From Diphasiastrum complanatum (lineage: Eukaryota > Streptophyta > Lycopodiopsida > Lycopodiales > Lycopodiaceae), in assembly GCA_029204225.1 (NCBI GenBank), contig CM055094.1:71277223-71341222 (forward strand): a stretch of 64,000 bases of DNA, written 5' to 3'. Positions 48,976 to 62,428 of this stretch are shown here, in pieces. A program made the position numbers and the translations under genes. Position 1 is the stretch's first letter. The number at the start of each line of letters is the position of its first letter. A model generated the notes under the pieces. That model saw only the letters and a list, made by a program, of their open reading frames with translations. It was not told where the DNA came from and did no database searches.

Positions 48976-50660
48976 TAGTTAGAGGAAGAGGAGACACGAA
49001 AGAAGTATCGTTGCCATCGTAAACATCGTAGGGAAAGTGATTCGTCAAAGTCGGATTGAGATACAGATTCTATCTTCCAGTGCTAGGAATTCTGATGATG
49101 GCTCTTTCTCTTTTGATGGAGGCAAAAATTTAAGAAGCATAAGAAGAAGAGTAAAGATAAGGAACAAATGTCTGTTCGGAATGATGAAGCGGTCACCACG
49201 GAATTTCGACAGGGAAGTGTACAATTCTGCCAGAATTGCAATCAAGATGGTCATTATATTAACCCATGTTTGAATGGCACACGATATTGTGTCATATGCA
49301 ATATGTACAATCACTGGACTAACGATTGTAGGAGGTTGCAGACTGTCTGGACTATAGGAGCGTTTGCGGTGCAAACATAGCAAAAACAACAACCACAACC
49401 ACAGTTGCAGCAACGTCCAATAGCTTATCATCAAGGAGAACAAATGGAGCAATGGCCATTTCCAATACAATATTGACAAGATGTTTCAGAGGATGTTTGT
49501 TGTTATGTACCCAAATGGGGTATAGGTATTTTAATTGTGTCCCATATCATCAACAATTGGTCGGTAATTTAGAAGGAGTATTGCCTCTACCTCGATTAAA
49601 TAATTGTTTCAATGATCATAATTTGAGGCACAACCATCATCAAAATCTTGGAGCAGGGAATGAACCAAAACAATAAGTACCTGTGCAAGTGGTAACGTTG
49701 AAGAACTGCAGTTGATATGTCCAAGCAGTCAGTTGCCATAGGGATAAAGGCAAAGCGATAAGGCAGGACATACCAGCTAAAGATTTGTGGCTAAGTACAA
49801 GCCGAACATCCAACACTGACATAAGTCAGATGGCTAAAGTTACACATGAGGTGTTACACCAATTGCATCAGAATCAGAAACCCAATTCTTCTTGAAAATT
49901 GGCTGATATTGTGGCTCATCAGATTGCTGACTTTGTCAATAAGTATAAGTTTCAAGTTACAATATGGCAGTTGACTCAGATTGCACCATATTTAGCTGAT
50001 TCAATATGCTCTAAATTGTATGGATTTTAGTGACTAGTAGAGTTACCATCAGCATCGATCAGTACTATTGTGCAATCAACAAAACATGATATTGTTCCGA
50101 TAATGGAAATTAACATTTCAAGATCTTAATATCAGAGGTGTACATATTGATGGTGGAGTAGGAGTGGATATTATCTATGAGAAAACATACAATAAATTAA
50201 GAAATATACCATTTCAGAAAAGCCAACTTGTCTTCCGAATACAGGAGATTCTCCAGTGGGGAAAATTTGGAAGATTCCGGTAGGCATTAAAGGATTGAAG
50301 TTCTTATTGAATTTTGTGGTCATGAGGCTGCCTACATGAGCGGATGTGTATTTTGTTCTTTTGAGAAGACCCTGGTTATGACCTGTAAAAGTTGTGCATG
50401 ACTAGGCAACATGAATTGTTATCTATCAGAGGCAGGGGACCCTAGTACCAACAATGAATTTTCCATTGATACCTCTGCAACCGAATGAACCATTTCAAAG
50501 GTGGTTTAGATTTCATTGGGAAGATTAACCCACCATCCAAGAATGGTCATCAATACATTGTGGTAGCCATAGATCATGTGACCAAGTGGCGGAGGTGAAA
50601 GCTTTGCATGATAATACAACTACATCCAGAACCGAGTATCTTACTAACGCAGGTGCTAGA
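48600..50660 (+). pseudogene. Ty3/gypsy remnant: gag, protease-like region, integrase, without RT
   Basis: Gag (48,690-48,990) shows EDEEILDKLQAIK, MKEDVVAYV, QFKVLKKRLQEPLTDAKRIK and YFRHGLRKVL, typical of a gypsy Gag, with in-frame TAGs. Two zinc knuckles, CQNCNQDGHYINPC and CVICNMYNHWTNDC, lie at 49,228-49,332. A protease-like stretch, VHIDGGVGVDIIYEKTYNKL, is at about 50,135-50,200. An integrase segment, GLDFIGKINPPSKNGHQYIV then VAIDHVTKW, is at about 50,500-50,590. Reverse transcriptase and RNase H should lie between protease and integrase but only about 280 bp are present. Multiple stops throughout. Confidence 0.75.
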
Positions 50661-51897
50661 GAAAGGGGGCTCCTGGCATGATTTTTTACAACCAACATTA
50701 TGGGCTAATTGCACTGCTTAAAAGATATCCACAAGTTTTACACCTACGAGGCATAGATACACCTTGAGACAATTGACACATAACCAGACCCCTTAGAAAG
50801 TAGTACGAGTGGGGACGGTGAGGACATTGTTGGTGAACAAACGCACCAAAGAAATGATTGAAAAAAAAAAGCTTAACATTCAGACTTTGAAATTAGAAAA
50901 AATAAATTCAAAATTAAAACTTCGAAAGTAAGAGTTTGAAATGTGTCTTTCTCTGTAACAATATGCAAGAGATTTTGTGTTTTTTGTCAAATCTAATCCT
51001 CTGTTACCGGAATGATCATAACAATTTTGTTAGTGATCTAGATAAGCAAAAAATCAATATTCTCAAAAAGATAAAAACAAGTTCTATCAACCTCTATAAT
51101 TAGATTAGTAAACATGTCTAGAAAATCTATAGAAAGTAAACAAGCAAAATTTAAGCTATAAAAAAAATTATCATAAATTCTTCGATACTAGTCCAAATGA
51201 CCTAATGTTGCTTCTCTTACCAAATTAAACCTCAAACTTATCCGTAGAATAATATTTAAATAGAAAACAAAATATTATTCCAAAAATTGAACAAAAATGT
51301 TTAAAACTCTCAAAGCTAAACATTAGCAAAAAGACACCTCATAAAAATAAACAAAACTCATATGAGATTATAGTCGTATTGAACAAAATAATTTATGGAC
51401 CTTAAGTTCTAATTACACAAATTTCATTTGCCAAACCTTATAGTCAAAGCCAAAAAAACAAAAAAATACAAATAACCATCACATGTATGCTGAAAAAAAC
51501 AACCATTACATCTATGTCGAAAAGAACAAAATATAGGTATAATCATGATAAACCTTATGGTTGTATCCTAGTTGCGAATGCCACCTCATATTCTCTCCCT
51601 ACGCTTCATAGATTAATCCTATCGAGGGGAAATTAGAGCCTTGCACCCTCTAACAGGAAGAAATCAAGGGTTACATCCCTTCCTAGGTTTGGAATGTTTA
51701 ATTAGCAGTCACCTATTTTCTTTACAGCTTTCAATCCTTGGTAGTACAATTGAATGTGTGTGTTTGTAAAATGTGTGTGTGTGTGCACTTTTGTGTCTGT
51801 ATATATATTTATATTTTTATTTGTGTATGTGTGTGCATATATCAACAAAATCAAAGGTATCTGAAATGTCTACTAAATTAAATCGGCTCATTATGTG

Positions 51898-51898
<1 letters not shown>
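50661..51898. other. AT-rich unassigned sequence
   Basis: No gene recognised. A (GT)n-like tract lies at about 51,757-51,835. Right edge is a (CT)n microsatellite. Confidence 0.4.

Positions 51899-51932
<34 letters not shown>
51899..51932 (+). repeat. (CT)n microsatellite
   Basis: About 17 CT units at the left border of the third R copy. Confidence 0.9.
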
Positions 51933-51933
<1 letters not shown>

Positions 51934-53654
51934 ATTAGCTAGCATACATGCACAATAGGAGTCATCCATACTAAGTGCCTAATATTACTCCTTAAACCTT
52001 ATGGAATCACCATGCTTAGTAATTCTCACCATTTTTCACAATTACCTAGAATCGAAGCAAAAAAACACAACTATAACTATTTGAAGAGCTATGAGCATTT
52101 GATAACAATTACCTCGAAGCAGAATAACACAAACATCACTATTTGAAGAGCTATGAGCATTTGATAACAAGGTCTGATATGCCAAGCTTCTAGAGAGAAT
52201 CCAACATTTTCAAAGTAGGCATGTAGTACATTCAATTTATATAGATAATGTTTTGTATGGTCTATTGAATGTAAGGTCCTAGAGCTTCGGACCCTATTGA
52301 TGTTGAGAGCTATCATAAAGTAGAACTTACTTTTCCTGCAACATTTTCATTTGAGAGCAATCATATCGGATTCTTCTTGAATAATAAGAAAGCAATTTGA
52401 TTAGACATATCTGGCCTAGAAACATGATTACAGTTTAAAGAGGATGGATTGAAGTGGCTAACATCTTAGGCATCAATACTTTTATGCTAGAAGGGATTAG
52501 TAAAATTCTCACCATCTCCAACTTTTCCAAGAAAATATTTACAAGCTCGTGTAGATCGGAGAACTTGAGGTTTTTTGTGGCTGGAACATCATTCTCAACA
52601 TCTTCTACACGTCCAAATAGGTCTCTATAAGTGAGTTTGTGTTCATAAATCATAAAGTCACTGAGAACCAGTTAACCACCGCCACCAATTTATACAAACC
52701 TGGCTGCTGCTATCTCACAATCATAGGCACCTGCAAAGCAATATGGCGCTCATTACCGTCAAGAGTAAATCATTTTCGAGCATCCTCGAGGGCTTGTTTT
52801 TTAATGAGGTTGTATCAGTCCATAGCCCAGAAGACATTCGGGAGGCCCATAGGGCCAGCACGCATACCAGTTAGCACCTACAATAATCTTAAGCTTTACA
52901 GTTCATTGTCACAAAAATCGTAACAAGGAAGAGCTGTTTTGAGTTAGGGAATGCTTCAAAAGGTGCGTCGCCTTGTTTTATCCTGTTATTGGAAAATGGA
53001 AACCATATAAACTGGCTGCATTTCAAACGTATGTAAGTAGCTTTGTATAGAAAATAAAACCGCTAGATCTTACGAATCCTGAATCAAATTTGAACAGGTC
53101 ATAGCTAGAGATCACTTTCATTCTAAGAGACTTTAGGTGTAAATAGCTTTACAAATATCATCGATTTCTCACATTAATCATTTTGCAAAGAATTCATGTA
53201 ATCCAGCGGAACATATTTTCTTTCCATACCAGACTTCCCATCTTCTCGTTCGTTCTCTGTGATAAACACCTTTAAACTCACTCATCCCTGCCATAGCTGC
53301 CGGTGATTTTCACGCCCACGTAACCGACCAAATCGACGTAGAGGATTGCGATCGCCTGAGAATAATTTCTTTGCAATTGAAACTTACTGAAACTTACGAT
53401 GAAGCAGCACGATATATAGCTATGTGTGATATCAAGTATGAAAATCGGAGCTCGCGTGGAAGCAAACATATGAGAGAGAGGAAGAGAGAGAGACGAAGCG
53501 AGATAGAGAGAAACCGAGTGAGAGAGAGGACCCCCCGCAGACGCATATAATGCTCTTATTTATGGTAGTAGCAAATGTGCTGCGGCATTGTTGTTGTTAT
53601 ATCAGAAGAAAAAGAAGAGGAGCTATCAATTGCTGAATGGTTCTGTAAGCGAAT

Positions 53655-53850
53655 ATTGTGTGACTTATGTGAAGCAAACACGCCGCTCGTTATTCCTATT
53701 TAATGATAGCTGTGGGCCCGTGTGACATATGTGAAGCAAACACACCGCTCGTTATTCCTATTTAATGATAGTTGTGGGCCCGTGTGACATATGTGAAGCA
53801 AACACGCCATTCGTTATTCCTATTTGATGATAGTTTTGGGCCCGTGTAAT
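53655..53850 (+). repeat. Minisatellite, three units of about 66 bp
   Basis: Units begin near TATGTGAAGCAAACAC and end GATAGNTGTGGGCCCGTGTG. The related R3 copy at 20,105-20,195 has only about one and a half units. Confidence 0.85.
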
Positions 53851-54364
53851 TACCACAAAAAACCTCATTTGCAAAACACCCTAGTTGAACCACAGTAAGT
53901 CAGAGCAATGCCGACAAGTTAATGGCTCGCATTATTGGCAATTCAAGGTCTGATTTTGCAGGAGGCCTATTCCACTTATAATCCCGTGTAATGGCTCGAG
54001 GCCTATTCCAGCGATTCGGGATTTGGGCAGCTAGTTGAAGGCAGCTGCTGGCAGCTGCAATCGTGGATGCATGCTGACATGAAGACGTCGGAATGGCTGG
54101 CCAGCATTAGCGGTATCAGGAGCTATGCCCGCTTAGAATCTACGTCCCGTATCGTGTATATCCTCCAGATTCTGGAGTCTGGAGAATTGCTTTTTCAATA
54201 ATAGCCGGATCTGTTCCATTGGCCAGCTATGTGTAATAAATGCAGAAGATCGCGTACATGGCATTACGAGTATAAGTGTGCGCTATCCCGTGTCGCTACG
54301 GTGTAGAATTGCAAGGTGGAGCGGACGTGCACGGTGCCTTCCCAGCCTTGGAGTTTGACGGTCA

Positions 54365-54475
54365 AGGCTGCCTGTCATACATTTTTCTCATGACGGTTTT
54401 GATACGCGAGTGCCCGTCATGTATGCATTTTTCTCATGACAGTTTGATACGCGGGTGCCTGTCATGTGACGGTCT
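54365..54475 (+). repeat. Short tandem repeat around CTCATGACGGTTTTGATACGCG
   Basis: Two units of about 50 bp containing CATTTTTCTCATGACNGTTT and GATACGCGNGTGCC; the R3 copy at 20,706-20,756 has one. Confidence 0.75.
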
Positions 54476-54500
54476 AAGAAATCATTTGACTTTCAAGACC

Positions 54501-55000
54501 ACAACATAGGGTGAAAATTTAGTAAAAGGTCGCAGTTTCAAATCTAAACACATAGTGTACTACTTCATATACTTAGCATTGGTCACAAGCTATGAAAAAA
54601 AAACATTAGGCCCGTGACAAAAAACATTCACACATAATAGCATTTGCATGTTTCGTAACTACTATTTTTATTGTGAGATACCCTAAACCCTAACTATTGA
54701 GAACATCGTGCATTGATCATAGAAATTATAATAACATCTTCTTACAAAAAATGCATTGTGAACATAAACTCTCAAATTGATGGCAGAGTTTTCCACACGA
54801 GTCTAGGGTTTTGAAGGCACATTGAATTTTTATGTCGAATTATGTGGAAACATAAGAATTAAAAAACAAGCTTTACTACTTAAAGTACCACTCATGAAAA
54901 GACATAAATATCAAAGAGTTGTCTTAAAATGCTCAATTCACAACACTACACTACACTATCAAAGACATAAATATTAAAAAGTTGTTTTAAAAAGCTCAAT
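54501..55000. other. AT-rich unassigned sequence
   Basis: Contains a tandem-like pair at 54,898-55,018 (GACATAAATATCAAAGAGTTGT and GACATAAATATTAAAAAGTTGT, each followed by AAAANGCTCAATTCA). It could be the 3' UTR or terminal region of the hAT fragment on the minus strand. Confidence 0.35.
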
Positions 55001-55609
55001 TCAGTACACTACACTACTTATACGCCTGTCTTTGCCTTCTTTCCATATCTCGAACACTCGTTGCCACTCCACATCCATTAGCTTTGGTCCATTCAGGGGA
55101 ACTCTCATCAATGAATCTAGAGTTTCTATAGCTAGTCGAGTCCTCCTTACATCTTTGATCGCATTTTGTTTTGAAAAGCCTCTTTCACATTGCACTGTGC
55201 TAATAGGAATAACAAGTACAGCTTGCCAAAGTCTCATGATACTTGGAAAGCTATCTTGCCAATCTTTTGTCCTGCTAAATATCCTCCATGACTCTTTCAT
55301 TGAGAAGCCTTCAGAATTGAGATATAAAGTATCAATAAATCCAAATAATTCTCGCTTGCATCCCTGACTATCAAAAACAGCTGCAGCACTATTCAAGTCA
55401 ATTCTTGTTTTTGTTTGAAGGTGTTGAAGTAGCTTCTCAAGCCACCTTGTTGCATTTGTTTCTCTCATGATATCATCTTGTGCATAATGGCGTGGACTAA
55501 ATAGCTTGGCGGCATTAAAAACTGACAAGTCAGGAAATCTTTGATTAAGAGAATCAACCAATCCTTGCATGTATTCTTTTGCAAGGTTTATGCATGCACT
55601 CATTTTCAC
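55001..55609 (-). pseudogene. hAT-superfamily transposase, C-terminal dimerisation fragment
   Basis: A 202-codon open minus-strand frame. Near the end it has the hAT dimerisation signature: LWQAVLVIPISTVQCERGFS (usually L-A-P-ST---ER-FS), then DVRRTRLAIETLDSLMRVPL, and finally VFEIWKEGKDRR. The upstream part (NQRFPDLSVFNAAKLFSP) is the region before it. The frame begins exactly at the boundary with the 2.1-kb repeat (55,603), so the N-terminal part was removed by that junction. It may be the missing end of the same family as 1,385-2,043. No stop interrupts it, unlike its neighbours. Confidence 0.85.
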
Positions 55610-57713
55610 TCATGATTCAAACAACAAGAAATCCATCAAATTCAAAGTTCAAGCACCTAAAATTTGTTAGAATTTCCTTGGAACATTCCTTGATTCCTTG
55701 GAATTGTTGTTCGACCTTCATTTGAATTCGAATTCAAATTCGACTTTGATTTAACAATTCACATTTGACCTTCATTCGACATTTGACATTTGACACTCCA
55801 ATTTGAACCTCATTCAAAGCTCACGTGTGTCAACCAATATTGTCCAAAGTTCTCTTATTGCATTTTTTAGCAAAAATAGAAGACAGTCTCTGTCACACAC
55901 TTCAAGATGACTTTCTCATGGGGATCATGTATATATATCAATACACATTAACTGCAATCCAACCATTGGACCTATATTGTTCTTGGACAGTAGGTTTTGT
56001 GTTATTTCTAGAGATAGAAGCCTAAATTGCCATCCAAGCTATCTAGTCAAGCAGCCTTTCAGTGCAACCATATCTACAAGCTTTCAAGCTATAGACTCAA
56101 AACTCCTTAGAGTTTTATTTTTTTATCTTTGTAGTTCGAAAAAAAAAACACATTCTTTAAACAATTTTCTTAGTGATTAGTCCTCAAACTTAGATCAAGA
56201 GCTTGATCTCTATCAGGCTCAGTTTTAATAATACTAGAACATAGGTGATAATTGCATTTCAAAGCTAATTTTTTAGGTCAATAATGCCAAATACTAGCAC
56301 CATCAACAATTGGATACGATAGCGTATAGGTACTCCAAGCTATCCATAAGAATCATGAATGGAAATTGCCACTCTCAAAAACTGGCTCCAGTGGCATAGA
56401 AGAGAGAGCACTAAGAATATCACCACATGAAGTATTTTGATAACCTTAATCATATTCAACAACATCGTGCTCACAAGAACTGGTGAAATTAATGAGGAAC
56501 TAACATAGAACAAAGCGGACATTGGCATATGTGCCAACCACAGTTAGGAACATGAATCTTCGATAAAATTAGAGAAGTGTCATATTTCTCTAACAAAAAT
56601 AGAGGGAAGAGAGTTTGACCCTAAGAAATGTGTGCCTCATCAGACAAGTCATGAACGTCAGTGGAAAAACCTCATCTGGCGACTCTAGATATGCATGCTC
56701 TAACATTTGGGCTCCATTGTTAGCATCTGGAACAATACTAAGAATGGAGGAATATTGATGAAATGATGTATCCGAGCATACCTAATCTCGATCCACTAAA
56801 CCCTCATGAGAACCAAGATGATCCCTTGCCCCATTTGGTGCATGCAACCCCTTCACATCTGGAGCATCGGGTGTATTGGCCAAAAACTCTACTGCAACTA
56901 GAATCTTTTTTGGCTATCAATTGCTCATGTACCTAGTGTATTTTGAATTCACACACCAAACACAATTTTAGAAGCTTCTCTTTGGCAACAATATTTGACT
57001 CATATTGGTTTCACATAATGTTCCACATCTTTGATGCTAAGGTAATAAGGCTTACCTCTATGAATGCACAATCACCTAGATTTCTCAAGAGAAAATGATG
57101 TGTCTTGTGATTTGTGTGCCAGTCCTTCTTGACTACTACTTCTATGTGCTCCTCACATTTTCTTCCGTGTCCATAGTGGATATTTTGGCATTTCTAATGT
57201 GTAATTGGGCTTGATTATTAGGCATAACCAAGCTCCTTTAAATGTTGATGTAAGCACAAAGAGGTAAAGGCCTGTTGTTGTAGCTCTAAAACAAAATTGA
57301 AAGAAACCAAAACTCTCCCTATAGATTGGAACCGGCTTGCTTTGGCCAAAAGCCTGGCTAGCCCTACTAAGCTTGTCCAATTCCACAATAACTATCTCCC
57401 ACTATTATTATTCAACTAGAGAACCTTTGAGCCTCCATTTTCTAGATGTGCGTGTCCCCTCCATTGACTACCCATAATGTGAGTGGCTATGTTCCTCCTG
57501 AGTCTTGACTACTAGTGATGGACTTGGATGAAGGGGCATCGAGACCAAGGTTCTCCCTTTGCTACAGTCTCATGTCAAGTGTCAATATTGCCACCCTACC
57601 TATGAAAATAGGGATTGAAATTACAATGGATCCTTCACAGCATTCAAGAGAATATGTTAGTCAAAACAAGAAACATGTAGACAGCTGTTATGTTGAGTTG
57701 GTTGAAACTTCCT
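55603..57713 (+). repeat. 2.1-kb dispersed repeat, copy 2
   Basis: Same orientation as 12,489-14,608, collinear with small indels. The left edge truncates the hAT fragment; the right edge joins directly to the inverted gypsy gag end of R2. Short frames conserved between copies (56,340-56,537 minus; 57,153-57,386 minus) lack known domains. Confidence 0.8.
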
Positions 57714-60608
57714 TTTTCACTTCAACAATGTGTTCCAATCCCTGACCATACAATCATGTGGTTTCCCTCCTGAGAACTTTATGTAACCCATGACGAAAGT
57801 ATTTGATGCGTTTCGTATCTGTCAGTGGTTCTTGAAGCCTTTTCTCAAGTACTTTGAATTGCTAGACGTAAGCCACTACATCCTCCTTCATCTTCTGCTT
57901 AATTGCCTGAAGCTTATCTAAAATTTCTTCATCCTCATGCTCCTTTCAATACCGCTTCTGAAAAGCTCTTCTCAAATCCTCCAAAACCTGAAATTCTTGT
58001 AATATATATTGTGACTACCATTGTAATGTGTTCCCTTTCCTCGCTTACCAATGGTAACTCCACCCATAACTGAAAATTATTATAATCCAGATTCCTAACA
58101 CAACCCGAGCCAGACGGCAACAGAACCAAAAAGGTGTATTGCTACTATTCTACCAAGATATCATAGGCATAATCATGGAGGAACCCATCCATTAGGATTC
58201 TATGTATTCCTTCATGTAGTTTTTCTCATCTCGTTATATAAAATTGGTATAAGTGATAGTTAAGCATCCAACTTGAACACTAATATTCTCTATGTCAATT
58301 ATGAAATCTTTCTATCTATCATAGATAGGATTTTAAAGAAAAGATGCACAACCACATACAACTCCGAGTCAGATCTAGACCCTCGTGACAAGGTAATATG
58401 CAAGCCCACGCACACTCATGCAAACCAACACAAATGATAAAGTGTCAAATACATGACCAAGACCTGCCCATAAATGGTATCATGTCGTACCAATACATGT
58501 GCCACCTCTATATCTGCTGCTATACCACTGGTCATCAGATCAAGTCCTCAACCATGGCCTGCACCTGTAACCAAGATGCCCTCATGCCCAAGCATATCAA
58601 ACTGTCCAATAAGTCCTGAAAGCTGATCACCATCCATTTCTCATGCTCCAAGCACAAGAGTCTACCAAGGACTCACTGAATGAATGTACGCAAAACTCAC
58701 CATAGGCTATACCTGAGTAGCTCGCCCATCTCCCAGAGATACTGATGATGATTTGCCTCTCCTACATCTCATGCAAGCTCAACTTCCCATGCTTGATGTT
58801 GCCAACTCTGATTTGACCAGTACATAGGCCTCCCACCAAGGAGCCTATCTCACCACACATCCATCATGTCAATCCAAACCAAAGCGAATGCAAACTAGAT
58901 CCACTATCGTGATGAACCTTGTACCACCCTGTACCTTGTACCATCTAATCACCAAGTATCCATTACCCACTGATAGCTCCCCAAGAATCTGTCCACCTAT
59001 AGTGCAACTAGACTCCAACTGGATCTAACCAAAAGTTGCATCCTGCTTACCAAATCATGATGGATAGTAACAACATGTGATGCAACCTGGAGACAACTGT
59101 GAATATAACCATGCAACTCACCTGATCACTCGCCAAAGTATCAGCTGTCACTCTCTGAGCAACCATCTCCATCCCTGCTGGCTCACAACCATGGGCATGC
59201 TAGATCTACATCACCTCATAATGCACTCCATGCCCTCAGGATATGTACCACCACTAGGTACACTCCAGCCACCTACCTCCAAGTAGATATGACCCATCCC
59301 TAGGTCATCACACATGATGCACTAGCTGAAGAACATTGTCCATACACCAAATGACATATCATACCTAAGCAACTATCGCATCTCCCTGAGTGCCACCCCA
59401 ATGGACTCGTCATCCACATACTATGCTCACATGATGTCTCTAATCCTAGTCACCATCCTACTAGACAAGCCAAACTCCAAAGCATCACCTGCTCCACCTG
59501 GCTCCTAGCAGTGTCGCTCTCTCTCCCTGTCTATGTGCCACCCGACATCATGCCAACACAAGCTCATCCATGAGTCGTCGCTCATGGGATCCCGAGACCA
59601 TTGTCTCCCTGATCGTATTGAGGTATATGGCTCTGAGTGACTTCCTCTAGGGTTATCTCTAATCTCACCAACTGAGAATCTGCACCATGGAAATTCCAGC
59701 ACCTGTGCCAAGCCTAGACTCTTGCAAATATAGCCAACTGCATGAAAGCTATACGTAGCTTATCCATGCCCGTGATGGTAGATGTCTCTCGATCGATGCC
59801 AATGCCAATGACTAGCCCCCTACTGTAATGCTATTTTGTACTCCCAAATGAGCGCACCATAAAGTCCTCGCCATCAATGTCCCCTGCAAAACACCCATCA
59901 TGGTGCTTGCCCTATGATCACACCCCGTTCGATCTACATTAGCTCTCCAACCTAGAGCTGGCTCTCAAAGCTTCACGCTATGCCCATTAGTGTTTGCAAC
60001 TTCCTAATTCCATCATGAATCCCACCTGTAAGTCATGTCCAATCCAAAGACTCGAGTCCAATATGAAATAGCTGCCCCCTTATGATCATCCCATGTCATC
60101 TTGTAGTGTCTATCCTTACCATGTATTCCAATGCCATCCCTGATCACAAAGATCTGAGTAGTGCCCACCTATATTCCCCCAAGCTAGCTTCAAGCTGCTC
60201 GTGTAAATGGTTCCAAACCACACCCTGAGAATACATTGAGATGTGAACTCCAAAGCCACCATCAAGTCCCTCACATGATTGTGCATGACAATATCCCTCC
60301 AAGTGAACCTATGAGAACTTCCATGGCCCAAACCAAATGATTCGCGCCCTGCTATCACTGGAATCTGCATCCCTGATGCAATCATGATATGGCAAATGGA
60401 CTTGACTTACCTAGATGTCAATGCAGCTATCACCTGACTCAACAATGCCACTACCGATCATACCTGTGAGAGCATTCCTCCAAAACACCACTTGACGTTG
60501 GTTGGTTCTAACCCCAAGAGTTGAACCTGATCACAAGAATTTTTCACCTGTAACTGGCATACCATGCCTACCTCTCACTTCCGATTGCTTGCTTTCTCTT
60601 TCTCGCTT

Positions 60609-60655
<47 letters not shown>
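60609..60655 (+). repeat. (CT)n microsatellite
   Basis: About 23 CT units within R2; the equivalent place in R4 (53,470-53,530) is a degenerate GA-rich tract on the opposite strand. Confidence 0.93.
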
Positions 60656-60660
<5 letters not shown>

Positions 60661-61545
60661 GTTTGCTTCCACGCGAGCTCCGATTTTCATACTTGATATT
60701 AGCTATATATCGTGCTACTTCATCGTAAGTTTCAGTAAGTTTCAATTGCAAAGAAATCATTCTCAGGCGATCGCAATCCTCTACGTCTATTTCGCCGGTT
60801 ATGTGGGCGTGAAAATCACCGGCAGCTATGGAAGGGATGAGTGAGTTTAAATCTATTTATCACAGAGAACAAACGGGAAGATGTTAAGTCTGGTATGGAA
60901 AGAAAATATGTTTCACTGGATTACATGAATTCTTTGCAAAATGATTAATGTGAGAAATCGATGATATTTGTAAAGCTATTTACACCTAAAGTCTCTTAGA
61001 ATGAAAGTGATCTCTAGCTATGACCTGGGCAAATTTGATTCAGGATTCGTAACATCCAGTGGTTTTATTTTCTATACAAAGCTACTTACATATGTTTGAA
61101 ATATAGCCAGTTTATATGGTTTTCCATTTTCCAATAACATGATAAAACATGTCGACGCACCTTTTGAAGCATTCCCTAACTCAAAACAGCTCTTCCTTGG
61201 TACGATTTGTGTGACAATGAACTGTAAAGCTTAAGATTATTGTAGGTGCTAGTTGGTATGCATGCTGGCCCTATGGCCCTCCTGAATGTCTTCTGGACTA
61301 TGGACTGATACAACCTCATTAAAAAACAAGCCCTCGAGGACGCTCGAAAATGATTTACTCTTGACGGTAATGAGCGACATATTGCTTTGCAGGTGCCTAT
61401 GGTTGTGAGATAGCAGCAGCCAGGTTTGTATAAAGTGGTGGTGGCGGTTAACTGGTTCTCAGTGACCTTATGATTTATGACACCAACCTAAAGATCGTTC
61501 ATAACTCCATTGGTCCGCTAATGTGTTCCAATTATTTTGTCTCAG

Positions 61546-62428
61546 GAATTATGACAAAGCGGCAATCATGCTTGGTCACACCGAGGAACTTAACCTGCCA
61601 TTAGAAGACTATGAGTCTGAGAAGCCACTGGTATGGTTCGATTACAGAGATTTTGATCTTGTTGGTATTAATATCGCTATCTGTCGTCTGCATTTAAATT
61701 CAGCTTTATTATATATAGTGAGTTGTACAGATAGGTCACTCTATCAAGCGCATTGCTCTCCAAATGTTTGAAGAAGGCTCTTTTTATTTTAACGTGCGTT
61801 TAATCTCACATATGTGAGAAAAAAAAACTGATACTTTGTAGTTCCCTGGTGTACATTGGTGAATGCAGTGGGAGAAATATGGTAAAACAGACTTTTTTAG
61901 GATACTTAGGCGGATGAGTCGGGGAACTTCTTCTACCAGTTTTGTAGAAGCTGCAATTCAAACCTACAGCTGAAAAGAAGACTAGGGGTCACGGTACAAA
62001 CAGGTTCAAGATTTCAAGGCACATACATGTTATTATGCGTCGTGACAAATATTCAAAATTTTCTTCTGCCTTGTTTTCAAAAGGTAGTGATGATACGCAT
62101 TGTGCTTTTTATCTCAAGATTTGTAAAAGCCAAGATGTCATTAATAGTTGCTAAAATCTAATCATGTATGTTTATTTCAGCTAAATTTCTAGTTGTTTGT
62201 TTCAATACGAACAAATTGTTTTTATCTCTTTAACCATAACCTGAAAATTCATATGTTTTTCTAGCTACATCCAACAAAGCAGTAGTAGTACAAGAAGAAC
62301 ACAAACACGCTTATAGAGACCTATTTGGACGGGTAGAAGATGTTGAGAATGATGTTCTAGCCACAAAAAAACTCAAGTTCTCCAATCTACACAAGCTTGT
62401 AAATATTTTCTTGGAAAAGCTGGAGATG
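61546..62428 (+). pseudogene. Captured exon-like gene fragments in R2, unrecognised gene
   Basis: Sense-strand copy of the R1 gene fragments. Segment a at 61,546-61,630 (TCTCAG acceptor, GTATGG donor, LGHTEELNLPLEDYESEKPL). Segment b from 61,869 (GCAG acceptor; WEKYGKTDFFRILRRMSRGT), frameshifted after VEAAIQ, then RDKYSKFSSALFSKGSDDTH to a stop near 62,150. Segment c at about 62,266-62,428 (HKHAYRDLFGRVEDVEND; GTGAGA donor). Family unknown; no catalytic motif is evident. Confidence 0.4.

Larger units (their letters stand above)
51935..54500 (+). repeat. Repeat family R, copy R4 (deleted version)
   Basis: 51,935-52,500 is the reverse complement of 62,430-62,979. 52,484-52,645 matches R1 44,773-44,935 and then skips about 0.9 kb to match R1 from 45,850, so exon segments a and b are lost and only c (52,435-52,653, minus) remains. 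52,650-53,490 matches R2 60,655-61,480 inverted. 53,132-54,490 matches R3 19,829-20,780. It thus links the different partial copies into one family map. Confidence 0.75.

Noticed and set aside
53655-53850. CRISPR-like array
   Set aside because: Units are adjacent and 66 bp long without unique spacers; the setting is plant nuclear DNA.
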